From Bradyrhizobium amphicarpaeae (GTDB lineage: Bacteria > Pseudomonadota > Alphaproteobacteria > Rhizobiales > Xanthobacteraceae), in contig NZ_CP029426.2 in the NCBI RefSeq assembly GCF_002266435.3, positions 4,246,001 through 4,310,000 of the forward strand: a stretch of DNA of 64,000 bases, written 5' to 3'. Under the pieces are notes generated by a model, which was not told where the DNA came from, did no database searches, and was given only the letters and a program-made list of their open reading frames with translations. Shown here one piece after another: positions 1-8,160 of this stretch. The first letter of the stretch is position 1, and every line of letters starts with the position of its first letter. Made by a program: the position numbers and the translations under genes.

Positions 1-392
1 CGCAGCACTTCGATGAAGGTGCCGACACCCTCGCGCTGCCGTCCGGTCCATGCCGCGCGTTCCGGCTCGAACCAGGCGTCGAAGCGTGCGGTGTCGTCCC
101 AATAGCCAACCGAAACGATGGTCTCGTGGCCGGCCTGGTCGACGTAGCGCGCGCGATCCCAATGCAAAGGCCCGCTCTCCGCCGAGAAGCCCTTCGCGAT
201 CTCAAGCAGCGCCTCCGTTGCGGCCGCCGGCGCCGTGCCGCGATACTGCACCCCGAAATAAGCCATCACGACGCGGCTCACGGCCGGCTTGTAGCGCGCC
301 ACGAAAGACGGATATGGCGGCTGGTAGTCATCAGGCACGCGCTTGTGGCGCGTGCGCTCGGTCTCGAGATGCTGAGGAATTGCAGATTCCAT
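1..392 (-). CDS. oxd: Aldoxime dehydratase, N-terminal part (runs off the window)
   Basis: The visible 130 residues begin MESAIPQHLETERT and contain YQPPYPSFVARY, VVMAYFGVQYRG and a later SVGYWDD segment. These match the N-terminus of haem-dependent (phenylacet)aldoxime dehydratases of the OxdA/OxdB family, which dehydrate aldoximes to nitriles. The catalytic histidine and haem ligand lie further on and are outside the window. The ATG has a GGGAGGG ribosome site about 8 nt upstream. The gene follows the nitrilase gene by 28 bp on the same strand, so nitrile product and nitrilase would be made together. Family call is from remembered sequence similarity; the enzyme's substrate is unknown. Confidence 0.85.
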   Translation of the reverse strand, partial: MESAIPQHLETERTRHKRVPDDYQPPYPSFVARYKPAVSRVVMAYFGVQYRGTAPAAATEALLEIAKGFSAESGPLHWDRARYVDQAGHETIVSVGYWDDTARFDAWFEPERAAWTGRQREGVGTFIEVL

Positions 393-420
393 GATCGTAC
401 CCTCCCCTCGATCCCGGTGA

Positions 421-1437
421 TCAGCTCGCCGCCGCGGCAATGTCCGTGGGCTCGACGGTATCCACCGGCAATGCGAACTGCTCGACGCGCTGGTATCGCT
501 TCTTGTTGAGCAGCAGCCGCGTCACGTCGGGGCGCGAATAGTGCCCGGCAGGGTCTGCCGCGTTCTTGGCGACGCCGATGGCACCGAGATCGATCTCGGC
601 GATCAGCAGCCCCTCCTGGTCCGGCGCCAGCTTGTCGCCGATCTGGCTGCCATCGGGCCCGTAGATCGCGGCAAAACCGCCGCCTGCATGCAGCAGCGCG
701 TGCTTGTCCGGCCGGTCGCAGAGCTCGTCGATCATGGCTTGCGACACCGTCGCGCACGGCGCGAGCACGAAGCAGGAGCCCTCCACCGCATAGACGCGCG
801 AGGCAGCGTTGTTGACCTCCGCGCCAAGCGCCGGCGCGAAGGGATCGTAGAGCGAGAAGCTCGGCCAGGCCGCGACGTGCACCTGCTCGTTCTGGGCGTA
901 CATCGCATATTTCGACAACGGCTGCAGATGCTCCCAGCAGCACAGCGCGCCGATGCGGCCGATGTCCGGCCTCGCGTGCACGGCGAGATCGCTGCCGTCG
1001 CCTTCACCGTAGACGGTGCGCTCGGCATGGGTCGGCCGCAGCTTGCGGCGCTTGGCGATGGTCTCGCCATCAGGCCCGATCAGCCATTGCGCCAGATAGA
1101 GGCTGCCGCCGTCGCGTTCGGACAGGCCGATCACGGCGGTGAGCTTGGCCTTGCGAACGGCGTCACGAAGCTTCTCGGCCTGCGGGCTGTCATAGGACAG
1201 CGAATTGTCGAAATAGCGCTGCACGAAGCCGCGGCCGATCGCCCAGGCCGGCGAGTCCATCCAGATATGCCAGGGGTAGCCGGGGATGAAAGCCTCCGGG
1301 AAGGCGATCAGCCTGGCGCCCTTCTCGGCCGCCTCCCTGATCAGCGCGATCGACTTGTCGATGGAGGCGTCGAGATCGAGCCAGGCTGGCGCCGCCTGCA
1401 CGACTGCCACCTTATATTTCGGATGTGCGATGCCCAT
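421..1437 (-). CDS. Nitrilase (carbon-nitrogen hydrolase)
   Basis: A 338-residue nitrilase-superfamily enzyme that would hydrolyse a nitrile to the acid and ammonia. The catalytic triad is visible: Glu48 in FPEAFIPGYPW, Lys132 in RRKLRPTHAER and Cys167 in the CCWEH motif; the last two contexts are typical of true branch-1 nitrilases rather than amidases. An in-frame ATG lies 12 nt upstream, but the chosen one has GGAGG at the right spacing. It is the first gene of a two-gene unit with the aldoxime dehydratase and is divergent from an AraC regulator, the classical arrangement of the aldoxime-nitrile pathway. Substrate (arylaceto- or aliphatic nitrile) cannot be read from sequence. Confidence 0.93.
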   Translation of the reverse strand: MGIAHPKYKVAVVQAAPAWLDLDASIDKSIALIREAAEKGARLIAFPEAFIPGYPWHIWMDSPAWAIGRGFVQRYFDNSLSYDSPQAEKLRDAVRKAKLTAVIGLSERDGGSLYLAQWLIGPDGETIAKRRKLRPTHAERTVYGEGDGSDLAVHARPDIGRIGALCCWEHLQPLSKYAMYAQNEQVHVAAWPSFSLYDPFAPALGAEVNNAASRVYAVEGSCFVLAPCATVSQAMIDELCDRPDKHALLHAGGGFAAIYGPDGSQIGDKLAPDQEGLLIAEIDLGAIGVAKNAADPAGHYSRPDVTRLLLNKKRYQRVEQFALPVDTVEPTDIAAAAS

Positions 1438-1632
1438 TGCCGCCTCCATTGCCGGTTGATCGGAAGCCGTCTCCGATGCAGTCTATTGGGCCAAAGCGGG
1501 CAACCAGTCGCTCGACCGCGGCGGAACAAAAACTCGACCGGACGGAATTCCTGCCGGTACGGGATTTGCCTCCGGTCAGGCTGGATCCGCCCACAGGCGA
1601 TGTTGCTGGATGGGAAAAGGGAGGCTCGCCAG

Positions 1633-2589
1633 ATGCCACTCCAGTTCACGACGGACGGCAGCCCCGGCTACCGGCGGCTCGCGCTCTGGCAGGACATCGT
1701 CTGCGACGTCTTCGTCGGGCTCGACTGCAAGTCCGATCTCGGCAGCGCCTTTCGCGGCTCGGTCACGCAAGTCCCGCTCGGCAAGGCCGTCTGCTCCGAG
1801 GTCTGCTCCGACCGCCAGCATGTGTTTCGCACGCCCTCGCGCATCGCGCGCTCCGATCAGGACTTCGTTCTCGTCGCGCTCGGCCATCGCGGCAACGGCG
1901 GCGTGGTGCAGGACGGCCGCGAGACGGTGATCCATCCCGGCGAGTTCGCGCTCTACGACACCACGCGCCCCTATGAGCTGAAGTTCAACGACGCCTTTAC
2001 GCAGACCATCTTCAAGGTGCCGCGCGAGATGTTGCGGCGCCGGCTCGGCGGCGCGGAGACGCTGACGGCGATGTCGTTCGGCACCGACGCTCCGCTCGAG
2101 CGGCTCGCCTATGATTTCATCTTCCGGCTTTGCCAGAGCGCCGACCGCCTCGCCCCTGGTAACGCCGCCGCACTGTCCGAACAGGCCGTCGACCTGCTCG
2201 CGATGGCGCTGAGCGAGCGGCTCGGCAAGACGTCGCTGCCGTCCTCGACCCACCGCTCCGCGCTGGTCTACCGGCTCAAGGCGCACGTCCGCGCGCACCT
2301 GGCCGATCCCGACCTTTCATTGTCGGACACCGCGGCTGCGCTCGGTATCTCGCCGCGCTACGTGAACGACCTTCTTGCCGACGAGCAGACCTCGTTCCAA
2401 CGTTACGTCCTCGCCGAGCGCCTTGCGCAATGCCGTCGCGACCTCGCCTCGCCGGCGCTCGCCCATCGCCACATCGGCGAGATCGCCTTTGCCTGGGGTT
2501 TCAACGACGTCTCGCATTTCGGCCGCGTCTTCCGCGATCATTTCGGCATGTCGCCGCGCGACTTCCGGCAGAGCCAGCTGCGGCATTGA
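1633..2589 (+). CDS. AraC-family transcriptional regulator of the aldoxime/nitrile unit
   Basis: A 318-residue regulator with an N-terminal AraC-binding-like (cupin-type) sensor domain, roughly residues 20-180, and a C-terminal double helix-turn-helix AraC domain (about 215-315; LSDTAAALGISPRYVNDLL and the GFNDVSHFGRVFRDHFGMSPRDFR signature). The chosen ATG has GGGAGG 10 nt upstream; the reading frame is open much further upstream but that part is antisense to the nitrilase. It is divergent from the nitrilase gene across about 195 bp, so it most likely senses aldoxime or nitrile and activates that operon, as NitR/OxdR-type regulators do. The link is inferred from position. Confidence 0.9.
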   Translation: MPLQFTTDGSPGYRRLALWQDIVCDVFVGLDCKSDLGSAFRGSVTQVPLGKAVCSEVCSDRQHVFRTPSRIARSDQDFVLVALGHRGNGGVVQDGRETVIHPGEFALYDTTRPYELKFNDAFTQTIFKVPREMLRRRLGGAETLTAMSFGTDAPLERLAYDFIFRLCQSADRLAPGNAAALSEQAVDLLAMALSERLGKTSLPSSTHRSALVYRLKAHVRAHLADPDLSLSDTAAALGISPRYVNDLLADEQTSFQRYVLAERLAQCRRDLASPALAHRHIGEIAFAWGFNDVSHFGRVFRDHFGMSPRDFRQSQLRH

Positions 2590-2783
2590 GATCGGTCAGG
2601 GAGCGTCCCTGGCTACCTCTGGCACGAAGGCGGATGCTGCGAGGCAGCACGACTCGCACCTCGGGACATCATCGCGGCCGAGCCGCAGCCCATTTGCAGA
2701 ATTCCGATAGGAAAGCTTACGAGCCGTTCAGCTTCGGCGCCTAAAGTGAAGAGGTTCATCCACCAAGCTTGCCGGAAAGCTGC

Positions 2784-4178
2784 ATGTCCATCTTCGCCAG
2801 TGCCGATCGCAAGCGCTCGATCGCCGCACTGAAGGTATCCAATGCCGCGCCGGACCAGCTGACGGCGCTGCAAGCCCGCGACGAGGCTCTGGCGACGTAC
2901 ATCGAGGCCTTGACCGAAGGCAATTTCCTCGCACCCGGCTGCGGCGGAGACGACCGCCTGTCCAAGGCCGTCTCTAACCTCGCGGCCAGATTGGCCGGCG
3001 ATGCGTCGAACAAGCTCGACGCCATCGTGGATCTCAACGTCCAGAGCAATGAAACCGCGATTTCCGCAGCCCGGATGCTCACCGCCTGCGGGGAGGTCGA
3101 CCAACGCACGCAAGCCCTCGCCGCCGCCAGCGAAGAGATGGTCGCTTCGGTGGGCCAGATCCGATCCAATGCCGAGGATGCGGCTGCAAGCGCCGCCCAG
3201 ATGAAGGCCGGCGCCGAGCAGGGAATGTCCACCGTCCGGCTCGCATCGAGGGCGATGGAGCGGGTCGAGGCGACCGCGAACGACGCGTCGGATAAGATCC
3301 TGGCCCTGAGCGCGGCGTCCGAAGAAATCGGCGCCATCGTGAGCTCGATCGATGCGATCGCGAGGCAAACCAACCTTCTGGCGCTGAACGCGACGATCGA
3401 AGCCGCACGCGCCGGCGAAGCTGGACGTGGCTTTGCCGTTGTCGCCTCGGAGGTCAAAGGACTGTCGCAACAGACAGGCAAGGCGACCGAGGACATTCGC
3501 GAGCGGATACAACGCCTGAGAGACGAGGTCGAACTCATCGTGACCGCCATGGCCGGTTGCAAGTCGGCGGCGGCCGAGAGCAAGGGCGTGGTCACGCAGC
3601 TGGGCGAAGAGATGTCCAGCGTCGAAGCTCGGACAGTCACCCTGACGGGCGGCATGGACGAGATCGCCAACATCCTCAATCAGCAGACCAAGGCCTCTCG
3701 CGAAGTGGCGGAAGGCATCGCGGCGATTGCGCGCATGACGCTGGCGAACGTCGATCAGATCAAGAACATTTCCTCTCAGCTCGACGTCGCCCAGGGGATC
3801 GCCGGAAAGCAACTTCAGGATATCGCCGGCCTGTCCTTCGACAACAAGATTCCGCGGCTCGCCAAGGCCGACCACGTCATCTGGAAGAAGCGCCTCGCAG
3901 ACATGGCGATCGGCCGCGCGACGCTGAAGGCCGACGAACTGGCAGATCATCATTCCTGCCGATTGGGCAAATGGTACTACGGCGATGGATCTCTGACGAT
4001 GCGCAGTCATCGGGCGTTCGGACCACTCGAAAAGCCGCACGCCCTCGTCCACGACCACGGAAAACGGGCTGCGAAGCTCGTCGCGGACGGCGACCTCGCC
4101 GGCGCCCTCAGGGAAATCGCGCTGGTCGAAGAGGCGTCCGCAGACGTGCTCAGACTGCTTGACGACCTTTCCCGCTGA
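2784..4178 (+). CDS. Soluble methyl-accepting chemotaxis protein with CZB zinc-binding domain
   Basis: A 464-residue chemoreceptor with no signal peptide or membrane segment, so it should act in the cytoplasm. The MCP signalling domain includes the highly conserved hairpin tip ([19 protein letters not shown], then [17 protein letters not shown]) at about residues 187-225. The C-terminal hundred residues form a CZB domain: a histidine in [10 protein letters not shown], the HSC-LGKWYYG motif and the HxxVH motif ([10 protein letters not shown]) are the His/Cys zinc ligands of the family. No recognised sensor domain precedes the signalling domain. A TTG codon 15 nt upstream is an alternative start. 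No chemotaxis genes are adjacent. The likely input is zinc or zinc-linked redox state. Confidence 0.92.
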   Translation: MSIFASADRKRSIAALKVSNAAPDQLTALQARDEALATYIEALTEGNFLAPGCGGDDRLSKAVSNLAARLAGDASNKLDAIVDLNVQSNETAISAARMLTACGEVDQRTQALAAASEEMVASVGQIRSNAEDAAASAAQMKAGAEQGMSTVRLASRAMERVEATANDASDKILALSAASEEIGAIVSSIDAIARQTNLLALNATIEAARAGEAGRGFAVVASEVKGLSQQTGKATEDIRERIQRLRDEVELIVTAMAGCKSAAAESKGVVTQLGEEMSSVEARTVTLTGGMDEIANILNQQTKASREVAEGIAAIARMTLANVDQIKNISSQLDVAQGIAGKQLQDIAGLSFDNKIPRLAKADHVIWKKRLADMAIGRATLKADELADHHSCRLGKWYYGDGSLTMRSHRAFGPLEKPHALVHDHGKRAAKLVADGDLAGALREIALVEEASADVLRLLDDLSR

Positions 4179-4352
4179 GGCCTGGCTGCACGCGGCGATC
4201 ACGGCCGCGAGCCTGAAAATCACAACAGCGTCACGCGTCGACTGAACGCAGGGCCGCCATGTGCGCGCGCGATGGTCCGGGCTGAATCCCTGCGCTACCA
4301 TCGAACAACAGAAGCGCGCGCAGCAACCAGCGCTCAGCCGAGGAGCATTTCG

Positions 4353-5378
4353 ATGGAATACCGACGCTTGGGCCGGTCAGGCCTCATGGTGCCCGCTCTG
4401 AGCCTTGGCACCGGCACCTTCGGAGGCGTCGGTCGCCTCGCGGCGTGGGGCACGACGGACGCGACCGAAGCGAGGCGCCTGCTGGACATCTGCCTCGAGG
4501 CCGGCGTGTCGATGTTCGACACCGCTGACGTCTATTCGCTCGGCGAGTCCGAGCGGGTGCTCGGCGAAGCCATCAAGGGCCGCCGTGACAAGGTGCTGGT
4601 CTCGACCAAGGCCACCTTCCGCTTCGGCGACGGCCCCAACGATATCGGCTCGTCACGACAGCATCTGCTCGCCGCCATCGATGCTTCGCTGAACCGGCTC
4701 GGCACCGACTACATCGACCTGTTCCAGCTTCACGGCTTCGATGCCTTCACTCCGCCCGAAGAAGTCCTCTCAACGCTCGACGTGCTCGTGCGCGCCGGCA
4801 AGATCCGCTATGTCGGCGTTTCCAATTTTTCCGGCTGGCACCTGATGAAGTCGCTCTCTGTTGCCGACAAGCACGGTTTTCCGCGCTACGTCGCCAACCA
4901 GACCTATTATTCGCTGATCGGGCGCGATTACGAATGGGAGTTGATGCCGCTCGGCCTCGACCAGGGGCTGGGCGCCGTGGTCTGGTCGCCGCTCGGCTGG
5001 GGGCGCCTCACCGGCAAGCTTCGCCGAGGTCAGCCGAAGCCCGAGGTGAGCCGTCTGCCCAAGACCGCCGAGTTCGGCCCGCCCGTGCCGGACGAGCACG
5101 TCTATCGCGTCGTCGACGCCATCGACGAGGTCGCGAAGGAAACCGGCAAGAGCGTCACGCAGATCGCGCTGAACTGGCTGCTGCAGCGCCCCACCGTGTC
5201 GACGCTGATCATCGGCGCGCGCAACGAGGCGCAGCTGCGCGAAAATCTCGGCGCGGTGGGCTGGTCCTTGACCAAGGACCAGATCGCAAAGCTCGACGCG
5301 GCGAGCAAGGTGACGCTGCCCTATCCCTACTGGCACCAGCGCACGACCTTCACCGACCGCAACCCGCCGGCGGTGTAG
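4353..5378 (+). CDS. Aldo/keto reductase
   Basis: A 341-residue NAD(P)H-dependent oxidoreductase of the AKR (beta/alpha)8-barrel family, YghZ / Kv-beta-like subgroup. It carries the LGTGTFGG start, FDTADVYSLGESE with catalytic Asp and Tyr, the catalytic Lys in VSTKATF and His in LFQLHGFD; the cofactor end has IIGARNEAQLRENL. The start is fixed by AGGAG seven bases upstream of the ATG. It stands alone between the chemoreceptor and a small membrane protein gene; substrate unknown. An unrelated second aldo/keto reductase gene lies near 27 kb. Confidence 0.94.
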   Translation: MEYRRLGRSGLMVPALSLGTGTFGGVGRLAAWGTTDATEARRLLDICLEAGVSMFDTADVYSLGESERVLGEAIKGRRDKVLVSTKATFRFGDGPNDIGSSRQHLLAAIDASLNRLGTDYIDLFQLHGFDAFTPPEEVLSTLDVLVRAGKIRYVGVSNFSGWHLMKSLSVADKHGFPRYVANQTYYSLIGRDYEWELMPLGLDQGLGAVVWSPLGWGRLTGKLRRGQPKPEVSRLPKTAEFGPPVPDEHVYRVVDAIDEVAKETGKSVTQIALNWLLQRPTVSTLIIGARNEAQLRENLGAVGWSLTKDQIAKLDAASKVTLPYPYWHQRTTFTDRNPPAV

Positions 5379-5450
5379 CCGCCCGCCCTTGAGCTGCATC
5401 AAGCCGGCGCATTGCAACCCATGCCATCGTGCCTTCTCGCGAGGCCCCCG

Positions 5451-5615
5451 ATGCGCCGATTTGCCATGAAGGCCCTGTTCACGGCCCTCTCTTTCAGTAG
5501 AGCGGGGCGAGAGAGGATCGATTGGGATCGCCGCATCCTGATCTTCTCCACGGGGGTCACGATCGCCTTGATCACGCTCTACGTCTGGGCCAAAGCAACC
5601 TCGCGCTGGGGATGA
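5451..5615 (+). CDS. Small single-pass membrane protein, unknown function
   Basis: A predicted protein of about 54 residues ending in one clear hydrophobic helix (ILIFSTGVTIALITLYVWA) followed by a short basic tail. The ATG used here has GAGG six bases upstream; a TTG start 39 nt earlier is possible. It ends 13 bp before the cytochrome c gene, so the two are probably co-transcribed and the helix might help anchor or assemble the cytochrome. I recognise no family; the call rests on reading-frame quality, ribosome site and the membrane segment. Confidence 0.5.
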   Translation: MRRFAMKALFTALSFSRAGRERIDWDRRILIFSTGVTIALITLYVWAKATSRWG

Positions 5616-5628
5616 CGGAGTGCGCGCG

Positions 5629-5967
5629 ATGAACAGGTTCGCACCCGCGTTGCTGGCCGTTGGTGTTCTGTGGAGCACCGGGGGTCAAGCTCTGGACCTC
5701 GAACAGCGCCGCGCTGAAGCAATGCTGCAGCGGATGTGCGCGCGTTGCCACGCGGTCAGCCGGACGGGCACGAGCCCGAACGAGTTGGCACCGCCTTTCC
5801 GGTATCTCGGCGAGAACAAACTCTACGACCCCGACTTCATGCAGCGCCTCCAGAACGGGTACAGCAGCATTCACCGCGCCATGCCGACGGCCCGATTCGG
5901 CCGCGACGACGCAGAGGCCGTGGTAGGCTACCTCAGGGCGATTCAGGAACCGCGAAAGCCGAAATAG
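5629..5967 (+). CDS. Small periplasmic monohaem cytochrome c
   Basis: A 112-residue class-I-type cytochrome. A Sec signal peptide (MNRFAPALLAVGVLWSTGGQA) is followed by one CxxCH haem site (CARCH) and a likely axial methionine in HRAMPTARF, then a terminal helix (DAEAVVGYLRAIQ). GGAG lies eight bases before the ATG; a GTG nine bases upstream is the alternative start. It is a diffusible electron carrier or a subunit of a dehydrogenase. No oxidoreductase partner is adjacent, so its donor and acceptor are unknown. Confidence 0.9.
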   Translation: MNRFAPALLAVGVLWSTGGQALDLEQRRAEAMLQRMCARCHAVSRTGTSPNELAPPFRYLGENKLYDPDFMQRLQNGYSSIHRAMPTARFGRDDAEAVVGYLRAIQEPRKPK

Positions 5968-6058
5968 GGTTGAAACGGCTGCAGCCTCGGCTGGAACCAT
6001 CCCGGGTCGAACCAAGTTGCGGACGAGCCAAACGCGCCTCAACCGAATATGCTTTACG

Positions 6059-7480
6059 ATGTCGTCAACCACAATCGAGCATGCCGACGGGCTGCCGCAG
6101 CCACAGCGCAACCAGGCAGTGCTGACCATTGCGCTCGGCATCATCATGGCGGTGGTCGACAGCGCCATCGCCAATGTCGCGCTGCCGACGATCGCGGCTG
6201 ACTTGAACGCGAGCCCGGCCTTCTCGATCTGGATCGTCAACGGCTACCAACTCGCCATCACGATCTCGCTGCTGCCGCTGGCCTCGCTCGGCGAGATCAT
6301 CGGCTATCGCCGCGTCTATCTGGTCGGGCTGGTGCTGTTCACGCTGGCTTCCGCCTTCTGCGCGCTGGCGCATACGCTGCCGCTGCTGACGATCGCGCGC
6401 ATCATCCAGGGCTTTGGCGCCGCCGGCATCATGAGCGTCAATTCGGCGCTGGTGCGCTTCACCTACCCGCGCAGCCAGCTGGGCCGCGGCATCGGGCTCA
6501 ACGCGCTCGTCGTCGCCTTCTCGGCCGCCATCGGCCCGACGATCGCCGCAGGCATCCTCGCGGTCGGAAGCTGGCCGTGGCTGTTCGCCATCAACGTGCC
6601 GCTCGGGGTGCTGACGCTGCTCCTGGGCCTGCGCAGCCTGCCGCACACCATGCCCGCCAGCCATTCGTTCGACTGGCAAAGCGCGGGGCTTTCAGCCATC
6701 ACCTTCGGCGTCGGGATCGCCGCCGTCGACAGCGTCGGTCACGGCGAGACCGTTATCACCTGCCTGATCCAGTTCGCCATCGCGCTCGTCGCCGGTGCGC
6801 TGCTGATCTGGCGCGAAACCCACATGAGCTCACCGCTGCTGCCGGTCGATCTGTTGCGCATCCCGGTGTTCGCGCTGTCGATCGCGACCTCGATCGCCTC
6901 GTTCTGTGGGCAGATGCTGGCATTCGTCGCGATGCCCTTCTACCTCCAGAGCCGCTTCGGCTATTCGGCGGTGCATATGGGGCTGTTGATCACGCCATGG
7001 CCGATCGCCGTGGCCTTCGCGGCGCCCCTCGCGGGCCGCCTGGTCGAGCATTATCCGGCCGGCCTGCTCGGCGGCATCGGTCTCACGCTGTTTGCCTGCG
7101 GCCTTGCCGCGCTCGCCTTCGTCCCTGCGGATCCTTCGACGTTCGACGTGATCTGGCGCATGGCATTGGCCGGCGCCGGTTTCGGCCTGTTCCAGACTCC
7201 CAACAACCGCACCATGATCGCAGCCGCCCCGCGCGAGCGCGCCGGCGGCGCCAGCGGCATGCTGGGCACGGCGCGGCTGCTCGGCCAGACCACCGGCGCT
7301 GCGCTGGTGGCGCTGCTGCTCGGACGATATCCGGTCGAAGGAACCCGTATGGCCCTTCTCACCGGCGTCGGGTTTGCGCTCTGCGGCGCGGTGCTGAGCA
7401 TGCTGCGGCTGTCTCCGGCCGGCGCGCGCGGCGCCGAGCACGTCCGCGTGCAGGACGATCAGCGCCTCCGGGGCGACTGA
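6059..7480 (+). CDS. MFS transporter, DHA2 (EmrB/QacA-type) drug exporter family
   Basis: A 473-residue inner-membrane protein with the DHA2 pattern: VVDSAIANVALPTIAADL in the first helix (motif D1), a G-RR loop (GEIIGYRRVYLVG), and a helix-five motif C-like segment, with about 14 hydrophobic helices. It probably exports small amphiphilic compounds using the proton gradient. The ATG at the MSSTTIEHADG segment is preferred over an upstream in-frame ATG because the N-terminus then has normal length, although its ribosome site is weak. It has no adjacent membrane-fusion protein or TetR regulator, which is unusual for an EmrB-like system. Confidence 0.92.
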   Translation: MSSTTIEHADGLPQPQRNQAVLTIALGIIMAVVDSAIANVALPTIAADLNASPAFSIWIVNGYQLAITISLLPLASLGEIIGYRRVYLVGLVLFTLASAFCALAHTLPLLTIARIIQGFGAAGIMSVNSALVRFTYPRSQLGRGIGLNALVVAFSAAIGPTIAAGILAVGSWPWLFAINVPLGVLTLLLGLRSLPHTMPASHSFDWQSAGLSAITFGVGIAAVDSVGHGETVITCLIQFAIALVAGALLIWRETHMSSPLLPVDLLRIPVFALSIATSIASFCGQMLAFVAMPFYLQSRFGYSAVHMGLLITPWPIAVAFAAPLAGRLVEHYPAGLLGGIGLTLFACGLAALAFVPADPSTFDVIWRMALAGAGFGLFQTPNNRTMIAAAPRERAGGASGMLGTARLLGQTTGAALVALLLGRYPVEGTRMALLTGVGFALCGAVLSMLRLSPAGARGAEHVRVQDDQRLRGD

Positions 7481-7588
7481 TTAACCAGCCTTCGGACTTT
7501 TCCATCCGTAGTTTTGCGAGGCCAAGCAAGAAGTATTGCGCTCCCGCTTTGGTTGAGCTTGATTGCAACCAAGGCTGGGGGGAATTTT

Positions 7589-8053
7589 ATGAGCATTTTT
7601 AAGGTTGTGGCGCTATGCGCCGTTGCTGCGGCCGTGAGTGGATGTGCGGGTCGCGCGCCAGCTCCGGTTTCCGTGGTGCAGCCTCAAGACCGTTACATGG
7701 ACTGCGCGGCTGTCACCATCGAAGTCCAAACAAACAACGCCAAGGTCCAACAGCTGGCATCGGACAAGGGCCTAAAAGTGGCCCAAAACGTCGCTGCGGG
7801 GGTTGCCGGTTTGGTCGTGCCGGTCCTTTGGTTCGGGATGGACTTCCAGGGAACGGCAGACACCGAGATACAAGCGCTTCAAGCCCGTCAGCAATATTTG
7901 GGCGCGCTCGCTGAGCAGCGCCATTGCGGGGACAATGCTGGAGAGCCAGACAAGGTAGTGGCCGAGAGTCCGAAAAAGCCGAGAGCCAAGCCAAAGGCGC
8001 CGCCACCAGTTCCAACGGCTCAGGCCGCACCTCCTCCTGCGGAGCAGAAGTGA
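7589..8053 (+). CDS. Small lipoprotein, unknown function
   Basis: A 154-residue protein with a lipoprotein signal peptide ending in the lipobox VSGC (lipidated Cys19), directly followed by Gly-Arg-Ala-Pro. The middle has a predicted membrane-interacting glycine/valine stretch (VAAGVAGLVVPVLWFGM) and an alpha-helical Gln-rich part (EIQALQARQQYLGALAEQRHC). The tail is rich in Pro, Lys and Ala. GGGGGG at the ribosome site decides the ATG. Glycine-zipper-like hydrophobic patches of this sort are common in small envelope lipoproteins, but I recognise no characterised relative. Confidence 0.8.
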   Translation: MSIFKVVALCAVAAAVSGCAGRAPAPVSVVQPQDRYMDCAAVTIEVQTNNAKVQQLASDKGLKVAQNVAAGVAGLVVPVLWFGMDFQGTADTEIQALQARQQYLGALAEQRHCGDNAGEPDKVVAESPKKPRAKPKAPPPVPTAQAAPPPAEQK

Positions 8054-8111
8054 GGACGATTTCAGGCCCGCTGCGCCTGCGCGCCGTCTGAGGTCATTAC
8101 TCCAAGCAAAC

Positions 8112-8140
8112 AAAAAGGCCGGCGTCACCGCCGGCCTCTT
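8112..8140 (-). terminator. Intrinsic terminator of clpA, possibly bidirectional
   Basis: A perfect 9-bp stem (AGGCCGGCG / CGCCGGCCT, 8116-8124 with 8129-8137) with a 4-nt loop. On the minus strand it is followed by a run of five T, the pattern of an intrinsic terminator for clpA, which ends at 8161. On the plus strand it is followed by CTTT and may also stop transcription from the lipoprotein gene. Confidence 0.85.
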
Positions 8141-8160
8141 TCAATGCACGGATGCGCTGA

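Noticed and set aside
5993..6022. GGAAC-N17-AGTT as an EcfG promoter for the MFS gene
   Set aside because: The -10 element departs from CGTT and the distance to the start is less convincing than at 63.9 kb.
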